NCBI RefSeq assembly: GCF_000145035.1 | Contig: NC_014387.1 | Span: forward strand, 3,190,147-3,240,986 | Length of the DNA: 50,840 bases | Reading direction: 5' to 3' | From: Butyrivibrio proteoclasticus B316 | Lineage (GTDB): Bacteria; Bacillota; Clostridia; Lachnospirales; Lachnospiraceae | Shown here: positions 36,155-44,606 of the stretch, piece by piece | Layout of the letters: every line of letters begins with the position of its first letter | How positions within the stretch are numbered: position 1 is the first letter of the stretch | The notes under the pieces: generated by a model | What the model saw: only the letters and a program-made list of their open reading frames with translations | Told to the model about the DNA's origin: nothing | The model's database searches: none | Position numbers and translations under genes: made by a program

Positions 36155-36988
36155 TCATCTCAATATTTCATCGATTGTTGAAACCGTACTGAAACTTCCT
36201 GAATGTGTTGAAATTATTTCTTTCATTATAGGAAGTTCAAAATAGCTGATATAGCATATAAGCGTGTTATTCTCTCCGGCAATGGCTCCTCTTGAATCCA
36301 TGATAGTGCAGGTCTTATTCAGTTTGTCCTTGATATCCCTTATGATCCCATCAGGATCCTGCGTAATTATAGTCACCTGCTTAATAGCTTCAAAGTGATC
36401 GGTATAGTGGTCTATCACAGCTGTTGCCACCACATAGACAAGAAGGCTTAAAAGAGCTGCCGTCACATCTATAACAACAAAAACTGTCATATAGACTATC
36501 GCATTAAATGCCAAAAGAACAGGCGTCATACTATAGTTTCGTCCTGTTTTATCAGATAACTTTTTAACTATAATATTGGCAAGAATCTCAGAACCATCTA
36601 TACAACCGCCGCTCCTGAGTATCAGAGACAGTCCTGCCCCCAGAATAGCTCCGCCAAATGCCACCGCCAGAAAATGCTCTGTACTGAGCTCAAATGGAAT
36701 ATTTTCAAAGAACTCAAGTCCCAGCGTATAGACCAGAGAGCCAAGCGCAGCCTTTATGGTGAAGCTTCTTCCCAAAAAGACGTATCCCGCCACAATAAAG
36801 GGTATGAATACGGCAAGAACGCATACCGACAGCTGAATTCCAGACAACTTACTGATAATAATAGCCACACCTGCAGTGCCATAGTCAATAGCATCATTTG
36901 GAAGCAGAATAAGTGCAACAGAAAAGCTTGCCATTATGGCTCCGATTATTATGAATATATACGAAAAGAGCTCTTTCTTTTTCTTCAT
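36155..36988 (-). CDS. YitT family membrane protein
   Basis: 277 residues: five to six transmembrane helices (DUF161) in residues 1-190, with GTAGVAIIISKLSGI and GGCIDGSEILANIIVKK as family landmarks, then a soluble DUF2179 domain (residues about 195-277) with HSGSFSTVSTIDEIL at its end. The function of the family is not established. GGGGGAA precedes the ATG, and tcdA follows on the same message. Confidence 0.9.
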   Translation of the reverse strand: MKKKKELFSYIFIIIGAIMASFSVALILLPNDAIDYGTAGVAIIISKLSGIQLSVCVLAVFIPFIVAGYVFLGRSFTIKAALGSLVYTLGLEFFENIPFELSTEHFLAVAFGGAILGAGLSLILRSGGCIDGSEILANIIVKKLSDKTGRNYSMTPVLLAFNAIVYMTVFVVIDVTAALLSLLVYVVATAVIDHYTDHFEAIKQVTIITQDPDGIIRDIKDKLNKTCTIMDSRGAIAGENNTLICYISYFELPIMKEIISTHSGSFSTVSTIDEILR

Positions 36989-37089
36989 GATAATTCCCCC
37001 TGCAATTACTATAGGATACTGAATTTCTTCAGAATTACGGTATACATATCAATTTTGCCATAGTTATTGTAGCAATTTCAATTATAACG

Positions 37090-37127
37090 AAAAAACTCCT
37101 AAGTCGGATCAATCACCAACTTAGGAG
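37090..37127 (-). terminator. Terminator of the small lipoprotein gene
   Basis: CTCCTAAGT (37096-37104) pairs with ACTTAGGAG (37119-37127), then six T on the minus strand; 17 bases after the stop. Confidence 0.88.
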
Positions 37128-37143
37128 CAATTATCATTTCTCT

Positions 37144-37629
37144 TTATCCTCTTGCAACCAAATAATACTTAATATTAAAGTTTTCACTTGTAAGCTGCTC
37201 ATCTTCTATGATCCCGGGAACCTGCTCAGTAACGTAAGTGTTGCCTGAAATCGCATCCACATAATACCTGTTTATAGAGCCGGTGTATGATCTGTATGTC
37301 ACAACTATCTCTCCATTTTCACCTCTTGAGACATCCCAGTAATCACCCATATCCTGGTTGTTATCATAATCCGGATTAATACTCTTGTAATAGTTTCTTA
37401 CAGCATTAAAGGCCTGTTCTTCAGAAAATGCTCCGGTAGTATCATCAGCAACTATGTTATATGCCCCAAGCTGGCTGCTCTGCTGACCATTATTATCATA
37501 GTCCGATTCCAGAACAATCTCTACCGGGATATTATCAGAAGCCTTGCCAAATGCTTCCTCTCCCCCACATGCAGATAACAATGAGCCAAGGCACAGCACT
37601 ATCGGTACAAATTTCCCTCTTTTATTCAT
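37144..37629 (-). CDS. Small lipoprotein, paralogue of the gene at 40071
   Basis: 161 residues. Signal peptide with lipobox LLSACGG, a variable linker, then a domain of about 90 residues: FSEEQAFNAVRNYYKSINPDYD, YWDVSRGENGEIVVTYRSYTG, INRYYVDAISGNTYVTEQVPGIIEDEQ. The same order of motifs is found in the lipoprotein encoded at 40071-40478, so the two are paralogues. The function is unknown; the domain recalls small extracytoplasmic domains that sense or bind cell-wall material. A promoter-like region and a Met-Lys-stop mini-ORF with a strong ribosome site lie upstream. Confidence 0.82.
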   Translation of the reverse strand: MNKRGKFVPIVLCLGSLLSACGGEEAFGKASDNIPVEIVLESDYDNNGQQSSQLGAYNIVADDTTGAFSEEQAFNAVRNYYKSINPDYDNNQDMGDYWDVSRGENGEIVVTYRSYTGSINRYYVDAISGNTYVTEQVPGIIEDEQLTSENFNIKYYLVARG

Positions 37630-37654
37630 TTCCCCCTCCTCATAAAAAAGACAT

Positions 37655-37663
37655 CTACTTCAT
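37655..37663 (-). other. Met-Lys-stop mini-ORF upstream of the lipoprotein
   Basis: ATG AAG TAG on the minus strand is preceded by AAGGAGGG at good spacing and lies 26 bases before the lipoprotein start. It could hold ribosomes near the real ribosome site. Confidence 0.35.
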
Positions 37664-37728
37664 GTTACCCTCCTTGCTGTACCAAGCCTATTAAAATTGT
37701 ATTAAGTTTTCTATAAAATTTCGTGAAG

Positions 37729-38769
37729 TCACTTATTAGCTGATGATATTATTGCCTTTTTAGCATTATCAAGCGCATCAATCACCTTGTCACAAAATGC
37801 ATCAAATTCCGGATCTTCTTCATATTCCTCTGGATGAGATAATATGTAGTCAAGAGCCCGGCGAACCCCTTTGTGGAATGGGATATTTGTAGTCATCTGT
37901 GGAGCGAGCCTCTTCACCTTGCTGTTATCAAAAACTACAGAAACTGCCTTATCTCCCAGCAGCTCTCCTTCAAAGTCATAACCATATTCCTTGCCCACTT
38001 CACTCAGTAAATCTGATGAAACATGGTAGGGCCTTAGTTCTACTGACAATGCATCTGCAACTGTCTTGTATATCTGATCCCAGCTAAGGATCTCATCTCC
38101 TGTGATCTGGAAGGCTTCGCCAATTGCATGTCTGTTTCCCATAAGTCCAATGAAACCAATGGCAAAGTCACTGTTAAAGGTAACAGCCCAGAGAGAAGAT
38201 CCATCGCCCTGAATGATAACAGGTTTTCCCTCCTGCATTCTCTTTATAACCTGATAAAAGCCTTTTTTACCATGCACTCCAAGCGGAATATGTCTCTCAT
38301 CATATGTGTGACTTGGTCTTACAATCGTAACAGGGAAGCCGTTCTCACGATATTTTGACAAAAGAAACTCCTCACATGCAATCTTATTTCTGGAGTACTC
38401 CCAGTGCGGATTAGCAAGTGTTGTTCCTTCAGTTATCACATAGGAAGCTGCAGGCTTATTATAGGCAGACGCAGAACTGATAAAAATATACTGCCTTGTT
38501 TTTCCTTCAAAAAGACGATAGTCCCTCTCCACAGCACTGACATCAAATGCTATAAAATCACTTACTACATCAAAAGTCATACCTTCAAGTTTCTTTTTGA
38601 CATCTTCTTCATTGCCAATGTCTGCAGTAATCTGCTTAACAGATGCAGGAACTTCATTTTTCCTGTTGCCTCTGTTGAGAAGATATACTTCCCACGAAGG
38701 ATCCTCAGCAAGTCTCTTTACTATTCCCATGCTGATAGTTCCTGTTCCGCCAATAAATAGTGCCTTCAT
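37729..38769 (-). CDS. NAD-dependent epimerase/reductase (extended SDR)
   Basis: 346 residues of Rossmann fold. The nucleotide loop GGTGTISMGIVKRL is at the N-terminus, and the catalytic YSRNK (YxxxK) is near residue 134, with SSASAYN before it. The Gly-rich motif and the lack of membrane parts fit NAD-dependent epimerases or mRNA-binding CSP41-like proteins. The substrate is unknown. GGAGG precedes the ATG; the phosphofructokinase gene ends 12 bases upstream, so they share a message. Confidence 0.85.
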   Translation of the reverse strand: MKALFIGGTGTISMGIVKRLAEDPSWEVYLLNRGNRKNEVPASVKQITADIGNEEDVKKKLEGMTFDVVSDFIAFDVSAVERDYRLFEGKTRQYIFISSASAYNKPAASYVITEGTTLANPHWEYSRNKIACEEFLLSKYRENGFPVTIVRPSHTYDERHIPLGVHGKKGFYQVIKRMQEGKPVIIQGDGSSLWAVTFNSDFAIGFIGLMGNRHAIGEAFQITGDEILSWDQIYKTVADALSVELRPYHVSSDLLSEVGKEYGYDFEGELLGDKAVSVVFDNSKVKRLAPQMTTNIPFHKGVRRALDYILSHPEEYEEDPEFDAFCDKVIDALDNAKKAIISSANK

Positions 38770-38781
38770 ACCGTACCCTCC

Positions 38782-40023
38782 TTAATGCTTTTGATTTAAG
38801 TGTGAAATATCCAAATACTTTGGAATTCCATTTTCATAATAATGCTCAGCCTCCCCAACAATAAGCGGCCTGAGATATTCTATAAATTCCTCTGTTATGT
38901 CGTTTTCTTCCCTATTTATCCACTCTACAGGAACAGACTTGGCTTCATTTGCAATATCTTTGATCTGTGCATAGCTATACTCTACCTGATAAGGCGCATT
39001 GCTAATTCTCTTTAGCACAACCATGCAGCCTGTCTGTCCTTCTTCAGAAAGAGCCACAGCTTTTTTACCCTGGGCAAAAGACTCATCGAGATCGGTTTTA
39101 CTTGCCAAATGAGCCGCACATCTTTGAAGTACATTGATCTCTACGGAACGAACTTTGACATCAATGTTCTCTTTTACAAGAAATTCCAAAGCCTTTCCTG
39201 CACCTGACAACTGCTGGTGTCCAAAGGTATCTGCCATAGCCTTGCTGGATGTGATGTAGTTGCCGTCCTTATCCCTAATTCCCTCGGACACAGCAATTAT
39301 TACGTTATTTCGTTTTGAAAGTTCATGGCGAACATCTGAGATAAATTTTTCCTTATCAAAAGGAACTTCAGGAAGATAAATAAGATGCGGCGCTGTAGAA
39401 TAGCCGTTTCTGGCAAGAGCTGACGCTGCTGTGAGCCAGCCGGCATCACGCCCCATTATTTCGACAATAGTAACAGATTTAACTGCATAGATAAATGTAT
39501 CATGGGCAATTTCAAGCAAAGAGCTTGCAATATATTTGGCTGCAGAACCAAAGCCCGGTGTGTGATCTGTGTTGCACAAGTCATTATCAATAGTCTTGGG
39601 AACACCGATTATCTTAACGTCTGAGCCGATTTCTCTGGCATAATTCGACAACTTGAGAACAGTATCCATACTGTCATTGCCGCCAATATAGAAAAAGGCC
39701 CCAATATTAAGCTTTCTAAACTGTGAAAAAATAAAAGAGTAAGAAGAATCATCATCCCTGTACTCCGGAAGTTTAAAACGGCAACTTCCCAAATACATAG
39801 CAGGAGTTTGATTTAGAAGTTTAATGAAATCCGAATCCTCTTTTGCCTTATCGGTAAGATCAAGGTAATTTTCTGATAACACCCCCAAAACACCATTAAT
39901 AGCCCCATAACATCGATCATAATTATCCGAGTCGATCGTAGCCTTCAACACTCCCGCAAGACTCGCATTGATCGCGGAAGTTGGTCCCCCTGACTGTGCA
40001 ACAAGAACGTTTTTCTTATTCAT
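38782..40023 (-). CDS. pfp: Diphosphate-dependent 6-phosphofructokinase
   Basis: 413 residues. The phosphoryl-donor region reads YIGGNDSMDT, with Asp where ATP enzymes have Gly, and the catalytic loop is PKTIDND, with Lys in place of Gly; both are the established marks of PPi-dependent enzymes. MGRDAGWLTAASAL and EGQTGCMVVL complete the family motifs. It interconverts fructose 6-phosphate and the 1,6-bisphosphate reversibly with pyrophosphate, as is usual in rumen and gut clostridia. AAAGGA precedes the ATG. Flanking genes give no glycolytic context. Confidence 0.93.
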   Translation of the reverse strand: MNKKNVLVAQSGGPTSAINASLAGVLKATIDSDNYDRCYGAINGVLGVLSENYLDLTDKAKEDSDFIKLLNQTPAMYLGSCRFKLPEYRDDDSSYSFIFSQFRKLNIGAFFYIGGNDSMDTVLKLSNYAREIGSDVKIIGVPKTIDNDLCNTDHTPGFGSAAKYIASSLLEIAHDTFIYAVKSVTIVEIMGRDAGWLTAASALARNGYSTAPHLIYLPEVPFDKEKFISDVRHELSKRNNVIIAVSEGIRDKDGNYITSSKAMADTFGHQQLSGAGKALEFLVKENIDVKVRSVEINVLQRCAAHLASKTDLDESFAQGKKAVALSEEGQTGCMVVLKRISNAPYQVEYSYAQIKDIANEAKSVPVEWINREENDITEEFIEYLRPLIVGEAEHYYENGIPKYLDISHLNQKH

Positions 40024-40070
40024 TTACAAATCCTTTCGTAAAGTTTTTCTGAAGATACAATACTTTACTG

Positions 40071-40478
40071 TCACGGCTCTGTCAAATAATCTCTTGCATT
40101 AAAGGTTTCACCGGTCTTCTGCTCCTCATCAATTATTCCGGGAACAAATTCAGTAATATAGGTCTCACCAGAAGTTGGATTTACATAGTAACGGATCTGA
40201 GCAGCCGTGTAGGAACGATACAATACAACTATCTGCCCATCTTCATTAGTAGAAACATCCCAGTATTCTGTATATCCTTCAGTATTAATTCCGGCGTCAA
40301 ATTCAGGATCAATTGCCTTATTATAGTTAATTACCGCATTATAAGCCTCATCTTCTGTTATGGTATTAGAAACCTCTTCTTTAGAAAATGCCTGCGACGC
40401 ACTATTATCTTTTGCAGTTCCACACGCAGAAACTAAAACAACTGCAGACAAAATAAGTGGCATAAAAAACTTTTTCAT
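40071..40478 (-). CDS. Small lipoprotein, paralogue of the gene at 37144
   Basis: 135 residues from ATG 40478 (AGAGGA upstream); an extension to 40550 lacks a ribosome site. Lipobox LVSACGT, a short linker, then ITEDEAYNAVINYNKAIDPEFD, YWDVSTNEDGQIVVLYRSYTA, IRYYVNPTSGETYITEFVPGIIDEEQ. These match its paralogue block by block. It directly precedes the phosphofructokinase gene (47 bases), so the two lipoproteins bracket a kinase-epimerase pair. Confidence 0.82.
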   Translation of the reverse strand: MKKFFMPLILSAVVLVSACGTAKDNSASQAFSKEEVSNTITEDEAYNAVINYNKAIDPEFDAGINTEGYTEYWDVSTNEDGQIVVLYRSYTAAQIRYYVNPTSGETYITEFVPGIIDEEQKTGETFNARDYLTEP

Positions 40479-40550
40479 AATAATCCTCTCCTCATAACTC
40501 TTTTGTTCTTCTTTTAAAAAAAGTACAATATGCTGAGTTTCGTACCGCAC

Positions 40551-40721
40551 TCACACAATTGAATACTGCATAAACTCGTATTTGAGCTGTGTTCCTTCTG
40601 CTATATTTTCCGGCAAAAGAGCTCTTGCAACCAGTTTAAGATCATCTGATTCAATATCAGTTCTTCTCAGATTGGCATAGTCGCCGTCAATACTCTCTAC
40701 TACATAATACCAGGTTTCCAT
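40551..40721 (-). CDS. Small DUF3006-like protein
   Basis: 56 residues from ATG 40721, with AAGGAGAA upstream. The text ETWYYVVESIDGDYANLRRTD and ARALLPENIAEGTQLKYE resembles the short DUF3006 beta-barrel family. The function is unknown. It lies between the HAD phosphatase and the lipoprotein genes, 72 bases before the latter. Confidence 0.65.
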   Translation of the reverse strand: METWYYVVESIDGDYANLRRTDIESDDLKLVARALLPENIAEGTQLKYEFMQYSIV

Positions 40722-40779
40722 TTTCTTTCTCCTTAATAATCCCGCCAGCAATAATCTAAATCTGCCGTTTTGCGATATC

Positions 40780-41259
40780 TTACATTTTCTCCATAAATAA
40801 CATAGGATGCGCTGTGCAGAACGGAGTCTGTGTCATATACATCCCAAGAGTATCGTCATTGTCATCCATGAGCACTACAGACTCAGGTGAAATGTCCGGA
40901 AACAGCTCTTTTACCTTGTTCATAACAATCTGTGGCTTCTCTCTGGCCTCCAGTGTATAAAAACAGTGAGATGCCGGAATACCATATAGTCTCTCGACCA
41001 TCTCAGATTTCCATTCCTCGTGTCCATGCGGTTCTCTTGATATGCAAAAAAGTCGGTTAACATCATGGCCACTAATATAATCATACAGCGGTTTAAGTCT
41101 CTTGCAATCCGCATATATATTTACATCTCTAAATTCAGGTTTTCCATCAAGTTCATGATGAGCGTGATGTTTGCCATAGTTGTAGCTTGTCAGTGTGCCG
41201 TCAATATCAAAAAACACAACCGTGTCAGGTCTGTGCAGTATTTCCCAAATTTCACTCAT
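40780..41259 (-). CDS. HAD-superfamily hydrolase
   Basis: 159 residues. Motif I is VVFFDIDGTLTSYNYG near residue 15, motif II-like CISREPHGHEEW near residue 92 and motif IV SVVLMDDNDDTLG near residue 132. It belongs to small cytosolic HAD phosphatases; the substrate cannot be told. GGGAATAA precedes the ATG. Confidence 0.8.
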   Translation of the reverse strand: MSEIWEILHRPDTVVFFDIDGTLTSYNYGKHHAHHELDGKPEFRDVNIYADCKRLKPLYDYISGHDVNRLFCISREPHGHEEWKSEMVERLYGIPASHCFYTLEAREKPQIVMNKVKELFPDISPESVVLMDDNDDTLGMYMTQTPFCTAHPMLFMEKM

Positions 41260-41320
41260 TTTATCTTATTCCCTTATTCTTTCGTCAATAAACCAATCTC
41301 TTTCATATCTATGATACACC

Positions 41321-41659
41321 CTATAGATTTTCTTCGCCCCACTTTTTCAGTTGCAAAAGAATGGGAATCAGGCTCTTTGCTTTTTCTGTGAGTGTATACT
41401 CAACCCTCACAGGCATTTCATCGTACTGAGTCCTGCATACCAGCCCATCAGTCTCCAAATCCTTGAGAGATTGTGCGAGCATGGTGTTGGTAATGCCATA
41501 AACAGAGCGCCTTAAATCACCATATCTGGCAACTTCATTATTATCTATAACGCATAGGATCATAATCTTCCATTTACCGCCAATTATATTCAATACTTTT
41601 TTTAATCCGCAGCCTTCTCCTGCAATTTCTTCACATAAAGGTTCTTTTCTCATAGTCAT
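41321..41659 (-). CDS. HxlR-family transcription regulator
   Basis: 112 residues of winged helix with the HxlR marks LNIIGGKWKIMILCVI near residue 25, GITNTMLAQSLKDLETDGLV and PVRVEYTLTEKAKSLIPIL. A cysteine at position 9 and another at 17 in the N-terminal tail (CEEIAGEGCG) match the redox-sensing positions of some HxlR proteins, as in HypR and YodB, and could allow thiol switching. It is divergent from the ferredoxin operon, which it probably controls. Confidence 0.88.
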   Translation of the reverse strand: MTMRKEPLCEEIAGEGCGLKKVLNIIGGKWKIMILCVIDNNEVARYGDLRRSVYGITNTMLAQSLKDLETDGLVCRTQYDEMPVRVEYTLTEKAKSLIPILLQLKKWGEENL

Positions 41660-41692
41660 TTTTTCCTTACCAGGTTAATTAATTTTGCGTAC

Positions 41693-41720
41693 TTGATATA
41701 TTTTTCTTACCACCTATAAT
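41693..41720 (+). promoter_or_regulatory. Promoter of the ferredoxin/NapH-like operon
   Basis: TTGATA (41693-41698), 16 bases, perfect TATAAT (41715-41720). CTTACCAGG and CTTACCACC repeats lie about 34 bases apart around it, possible HxlR contact points. Confidence 0.65.
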
Positions 41721-41763
41721 AAGCATGTCTCACATATAAATGTCAAGTGTAAAGGAAATAATT

Positions 41764-41958
41764 ATGGCAAAAAAGAAAGCAAGTGTTAATACAGACATCT
41801 GCGTAGCCTGCGGTGTATGTAGACTTCAATGTCCCAGAGAGGCTATCTCGATTTACAGAGGCTGCTATGCAAATGTAAATGAAGAATTATGCGTTGGCTG
41901 TGGGCTGTGCCAAAAAGCCTGCCCCGCTGAAGCAATTGATCTGATAGAAAGGAACTGA
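41764..41958 (+). CDS. Small 2[4Fe-4S] ferredoxin
   Basis: 64 residues with two complete CxxCxxCxxxC/P motifs: CVACGVCRLQCP and CVGCGLCQKACP. It is an electron carrier. ATG 41764 follows AAGGAAA. It is the first gene of a three-gene plus-strand operon, three bases before the membrane Fe-S protein. Confidence 0.93.
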   Translation: MAKKKASVNTDICVACGVCRLQCPREAISIYRGCYANVNEELCVGCGLCQKACPAEAIDLIERN

Positions 41959-41961
41959 TAA

Positions 41962-42543
41962 ATGGCTAACAAGAAGAAAACCCATTGGTACAATTATTTA
42001 TGGATCTGGAGCATAGTTTATTTTGCTCTTGGTTTTTTCAATATTCTCTTTGCATGGCTTGGCATGATTGATTTTGTGCTTCCGCTAATATTTGCTGCAG
42101 TCTTCGGTAATAAGTGGTTTTGCAACAATATGTGCGGACGAGGCCAGCTATTTTGGGTACTTGGAAGAAAAGCCAAACTCTCGAGAAGAAAGCCTGCACC
42201 TAAGTGGCTGTCTTCAAAATGGTTCAGGTACGGTTTTCTGGTATTCTTCCTGACCATGTTCGGAACCATGATATTCCAGACATATCTGGTATTTTCAGGA
42301 GCTGACAGCTTGCACAAGGCTATTAAACTATTCTGGACATTCAAAGTGCCTTGGAAACAGGCATATTCCGGAAGTATTCTTCCGGACTGGGTAGCTCAGT
42401 TTGGCTTTGGCTTTTACAGCCTGATGCTGACATCCACTTTGATAGGGCTGATCGTCATGGTACTATATAAAGAAAGAACCTGGTGTACCTTCTGTCCAAT
42501 GGGCACTATGACACAGGGAATATGCAAATTAAAGGCTAAGTGA
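41962..42543 (+). CDS. NapH/YccM-like membrane iron-sulfur protein
   Basis: 193 residues with about four transmembrane helices. Two cysteine groups stand on loops: CNNMCGRGQLFWVL near residue 53 and CTFCPMGTMTQGIC near residue 175, as in NapH, NosR and YccM proteins that move electrons through the membrane. Unlike full NapH, it has no ferredoxin domain of its own; the preceding gene supplies one. It probably passes electrons from a membrane donor to the ferredoxin. Confidence 0.82.
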   Translation: MANKKKTHWYNYLWIWSIVYFALGFFNILFAWLGMIDFVLPLIFAAVFGNKWFCNNMCGRGQLFWVLGRKAKLSRRKPAPKWLSSKWFRYGFLVFFLTMFGTMIFQTYLVFSGADSLHKAIKLFWTFKVPWKQAYSGSILPDWVAQFGFGFYSLMLTSTLIGLIVMVLYKERTWCTFCPMGTMTQGICKLKAK

Positions 42544-42578
42544 CTAAAACAGATTATTAGAAAACGGAGATGAAATTT

Positions 42579-42971
42579 ATGACACTACAAGAAAGAGCTG
42601 ATTTAGCAGCAAATTTAAAGGCAACCGGACAATGTAACTGTACTCAGTCAGTACTGAAAGTTTTCGAAGATGTTATCGATATTTCCCCGGAAGAACTATC
42701 CAAACTTGCTTCAGGCTTTGCAGCAGGCATGGGCTGCATGGAGAGCACCTGCGGTGCTTTGATTGGTGCAGTAATGACTGCCGGAATGATAACCGGTGGC
42801 GCAGGAACCCCCAGGTATTCCAAGGAGATCGTTGCACAGTTTAATGACAAATGCGGCGCTACGATATGCAAAGACTTAAAGGGAATAAACACTGGCAAAG
42901 TTCTATGCGAATGCCCGGACTGTGTAAGAAATGCGGTTCTCTCACTTGGAGAAACCTTAAATCTCAAATAA
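42579..42971 (+). CDS. C_GCAxxG_C_C family redox protein
   Basis: 130 residues of the family with the pattern C-GCAxxG-C-C. The cysteines are at GQCNCTQS, MGCMESTCGALIGAV, KCGATIC and CECPDC, an arrangement thought to bind an iron-sulfur cluster or heme. The exact function is unproven. ATG 42579 follows GGAG by nine bases; the in-frame ATG at 42570 is in that spacer. It is the third gene after the ferredoxin and membrane Fe-S protein. Confidence 0.85.
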   Translation: MTLQERADLAANLKATGQCNCTQSVLKVFEDVIDISPEELSKLASGFAAGMGCMESTCGALIGAVMTAGMITGGAGTPRYSKEIVAQFNDKCGATICKDLKGINTGKVLCECPDCVRNAVLSLGETLNLK

Positions 42972-42977
42972 TAAAAC

Positions 42978-43027
42978 GCCATTCCTCTATCGCTTACGTT
43001 TATCAAACAGGGGAATGGCTTTTATTT
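42978..43027. terminator. Bidirectional terminator between convergent genes
   Basis: GCCATTCCTCT pairs with AGGGGAATGGC (one G-U) with TTTTATTT on the plus side and TTTTATT on the minus side. It serves the plus-strand redox operon and the minus-strand thioesterase. Confidence 0.85.
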
Positions 43028-43030
43028 ATA

Positions 43031-43501
43031 TTATTTACCAAATTTCAAATTGTCGCCAAGAACAGGTACTTTACTTGCAAAAAATGAAAACTCACCACTA
43101 TCGAGTAGATTTCCTTCATCGTCTGTAACTCTTATGTCAAATACGAGGATGTGCTTACCTGTCTTGAGTTTCATACATTCGCAGTATATGTATTCAGTGT
43201 TTACTGCGGGCAATAGGAAGTTAAGATTAGCAGATACTGTTGTTGCGTAATATCCACTCATGCTGGCTGTTGCTCCTGCCATAGCATCTACAAATGAGAG
43301 CAGTGCACCACCATGAATACTTCCGTAGGTGTTGTGTAATCTTGAATCAGCTTTAATTCTGGCTTTGCTGTATGTGGAGCTCAGCTCCATAATCTCAAAA
43401 CCTATAAAACTATTATATTCATTAGCATACAATTCCGGGATCATCTTCTCCCTCATTGCTGCTTCTTTTTCTGAACGTGCTTTTCTCACTTTTATGACCA
43501 T
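43031..43501 (-). CDS. PaaI-type hotdog-fold thioesterase
   Basis: 156 residues. The hotdog thioesterase motif RLHNTYGSIHGGALLSFVDAMAGATA is near residue 60 (given in parts: HNTYG, HGGALLSFVD) and the second strand set ANLNFLLPAV follows. It should hydrolyse acyl-CoA or aryl-CoA. The natural substrate is unknown. Confidence 0.85.
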   Translation of the reverse strand: MVIKVRKARSEKEAAMREKMIPELYANEYNSFIGFEIMELSSTYSKARIKADSRLHNTYGSIHGGALLSFVDAMAGATASMSGYYATTVSANLNFLLPAVNTEYIYCECMKLKTGKHILVFDIRVTDDEGNLLDSGEFSFFASKVPVLGDNLKFGK

Positions 43502-43635
43502 GCCTTTCTAAATTCTAATATGGATCAACTATCCTCGAAGATTATAGTACATTTAAATGAAATTGGCACCCTCAGATTTCCTGCAAGACTCAGATATATC
43601 TCTTGGCAAACTTAACTGCTTTTTCTCTGCATCCA

Positions 43636-44043
43636 TCAACAGCCTTGCTCTTTTTCTCTGCAGATATAATCCCAACTACAGTCACCGCATATATCACTTC
43701 TGATTCCTGCGTAAATGATCTTCTTTCTTACCAATTCAGTAAACTCGGCAAAAGAGATTTCGTCATCACAGGTCAACCCGCATTTCTTAAGGACTTCTTC
43801 GTCATATCTTTTTACCTTATCAAATGTAGAGCACTCTCCTGCCATATTGTTGGGACAGTTCGCACATACAATATCTGTCTCAACCTTCAGCCTGATCTTC
43901 TGAAGCGGATCAGTCTCCATCTCTCTTATTATCCTGCCCATGTGATCAGTGAAATCCTCACTATATCCCTTGCCTTCATAAAACTGAAAACACATCCCAT
44001 GATGTGGTCGTAATATTCTACTCACTTTATGCCTCTGATTCAT
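43636..44043 (-). CDS. DUF1284 domain protein
   Basis: About 135 residues with the DUF1284 opening RILRPHHGMCFQFYEGKGYSEDF, then ETDIVCANCPNNMAGECSTFDKV (in parts) and a C-terminal CGDCSWDYIC. The cysteines suggest metal binding. The ATG at 44043 overlaps the TetR stop (ATGA). A GTG at 44025 with AGAGG at good spacing is an equal candidate. It is the third gene of the phytoene-desaturase-like operon. Confidence 0.8.
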   Translation of the reverse strand: MNQRHKVSRILRPHHGMCFQFYEGKGYSEDFTDHMGRIIREMETDPLQKIRLKVETDIVCANCPNNMAGECSTFDKVKRYDEEVLKKCGLTCDDEISFAEFTELVRKKIIYAGIRSDICGDCSWDYICREKEQGC

Positions 44044-44606
44044 TTGCGTAAAATTCCCATTATCCACTCGGAGTCAGGTGTTTCAAGGTTTTTATCTATA
44101 GTCATCTCTTCCATTATGCCCTGGAAGGCTGACCAAAAACAAAGTGCCAGGAGTTTGGGATCTCCCGCTCTGAAAGAGCCCTCTTTCTGCCCTCTCTTGA
44201 TTACTTTGGCAGTGTTATCGACCGCCTCCACAGACATAGCCATCTTTCTGATATCCTCAGGCATTCCGGCTCTTCTGGCCTGGGCCATCAGTACAAACAT
44301 ATTGCTGACAAAAGGCTGCAACTTGGCATATTTAAAGAGCTCATCCAGCATTCCCTTAAGAAACGCATCCGCGGGGATACCATCGCCACCGGCAGTAGCC
44401 TTTGTATATTGCTCACCCATAGCAACCAAGGCTGCAAGCAGCTCCTCCTTGGACTTAAAGTAATGAAACATAAGTCCCGTACTCATTGGAACTGCAGCGG
44501 CAATATCACTTACTTTGGTTTCATGATACCCTTTTTCTACAAACAGCTGCAGTGCTGTCATAAGTATTGCTTTCCTTCTCTCTTCCTTCTGCTCTTCTCT
44601 GGTCAT
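44040..44606 (-). CDS. TetR-family transcription regulator
   Basis: 188 residues. The N-terminal helix-turn-helix is RKAILMTALQLFVEKGYHETK followed by VSDIAAAVPMSTGLMFHYFKSKEELL; the ligand-binding C-terminal domain follows. GAGGAAAG precedes ATG 44606. The gene begins 86 bases inside the upstream oxidoreductase gene and overlaps the DUF1284 gene by four bases. Tandem palindromes over the operon promoter are the likely operators. Confidence 0.92.
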   Translation of the reverse strand: MTREEQKEERRKAILMTALQLFVEKGYHETKVSDIAAAVPMSTGLMFHYFKSKEELLAALVAMGEQYTKATAGGDGIPADAFLKGMLDELFKYAKLQPFVSNMFVLMAQARRAGMPEDIRKMAMSVEAVDNTAKVIKRGQKEGSFRAGDPKLLALCFWSAFQGIMEEMTIDKNLETPDSEWIMGILRK

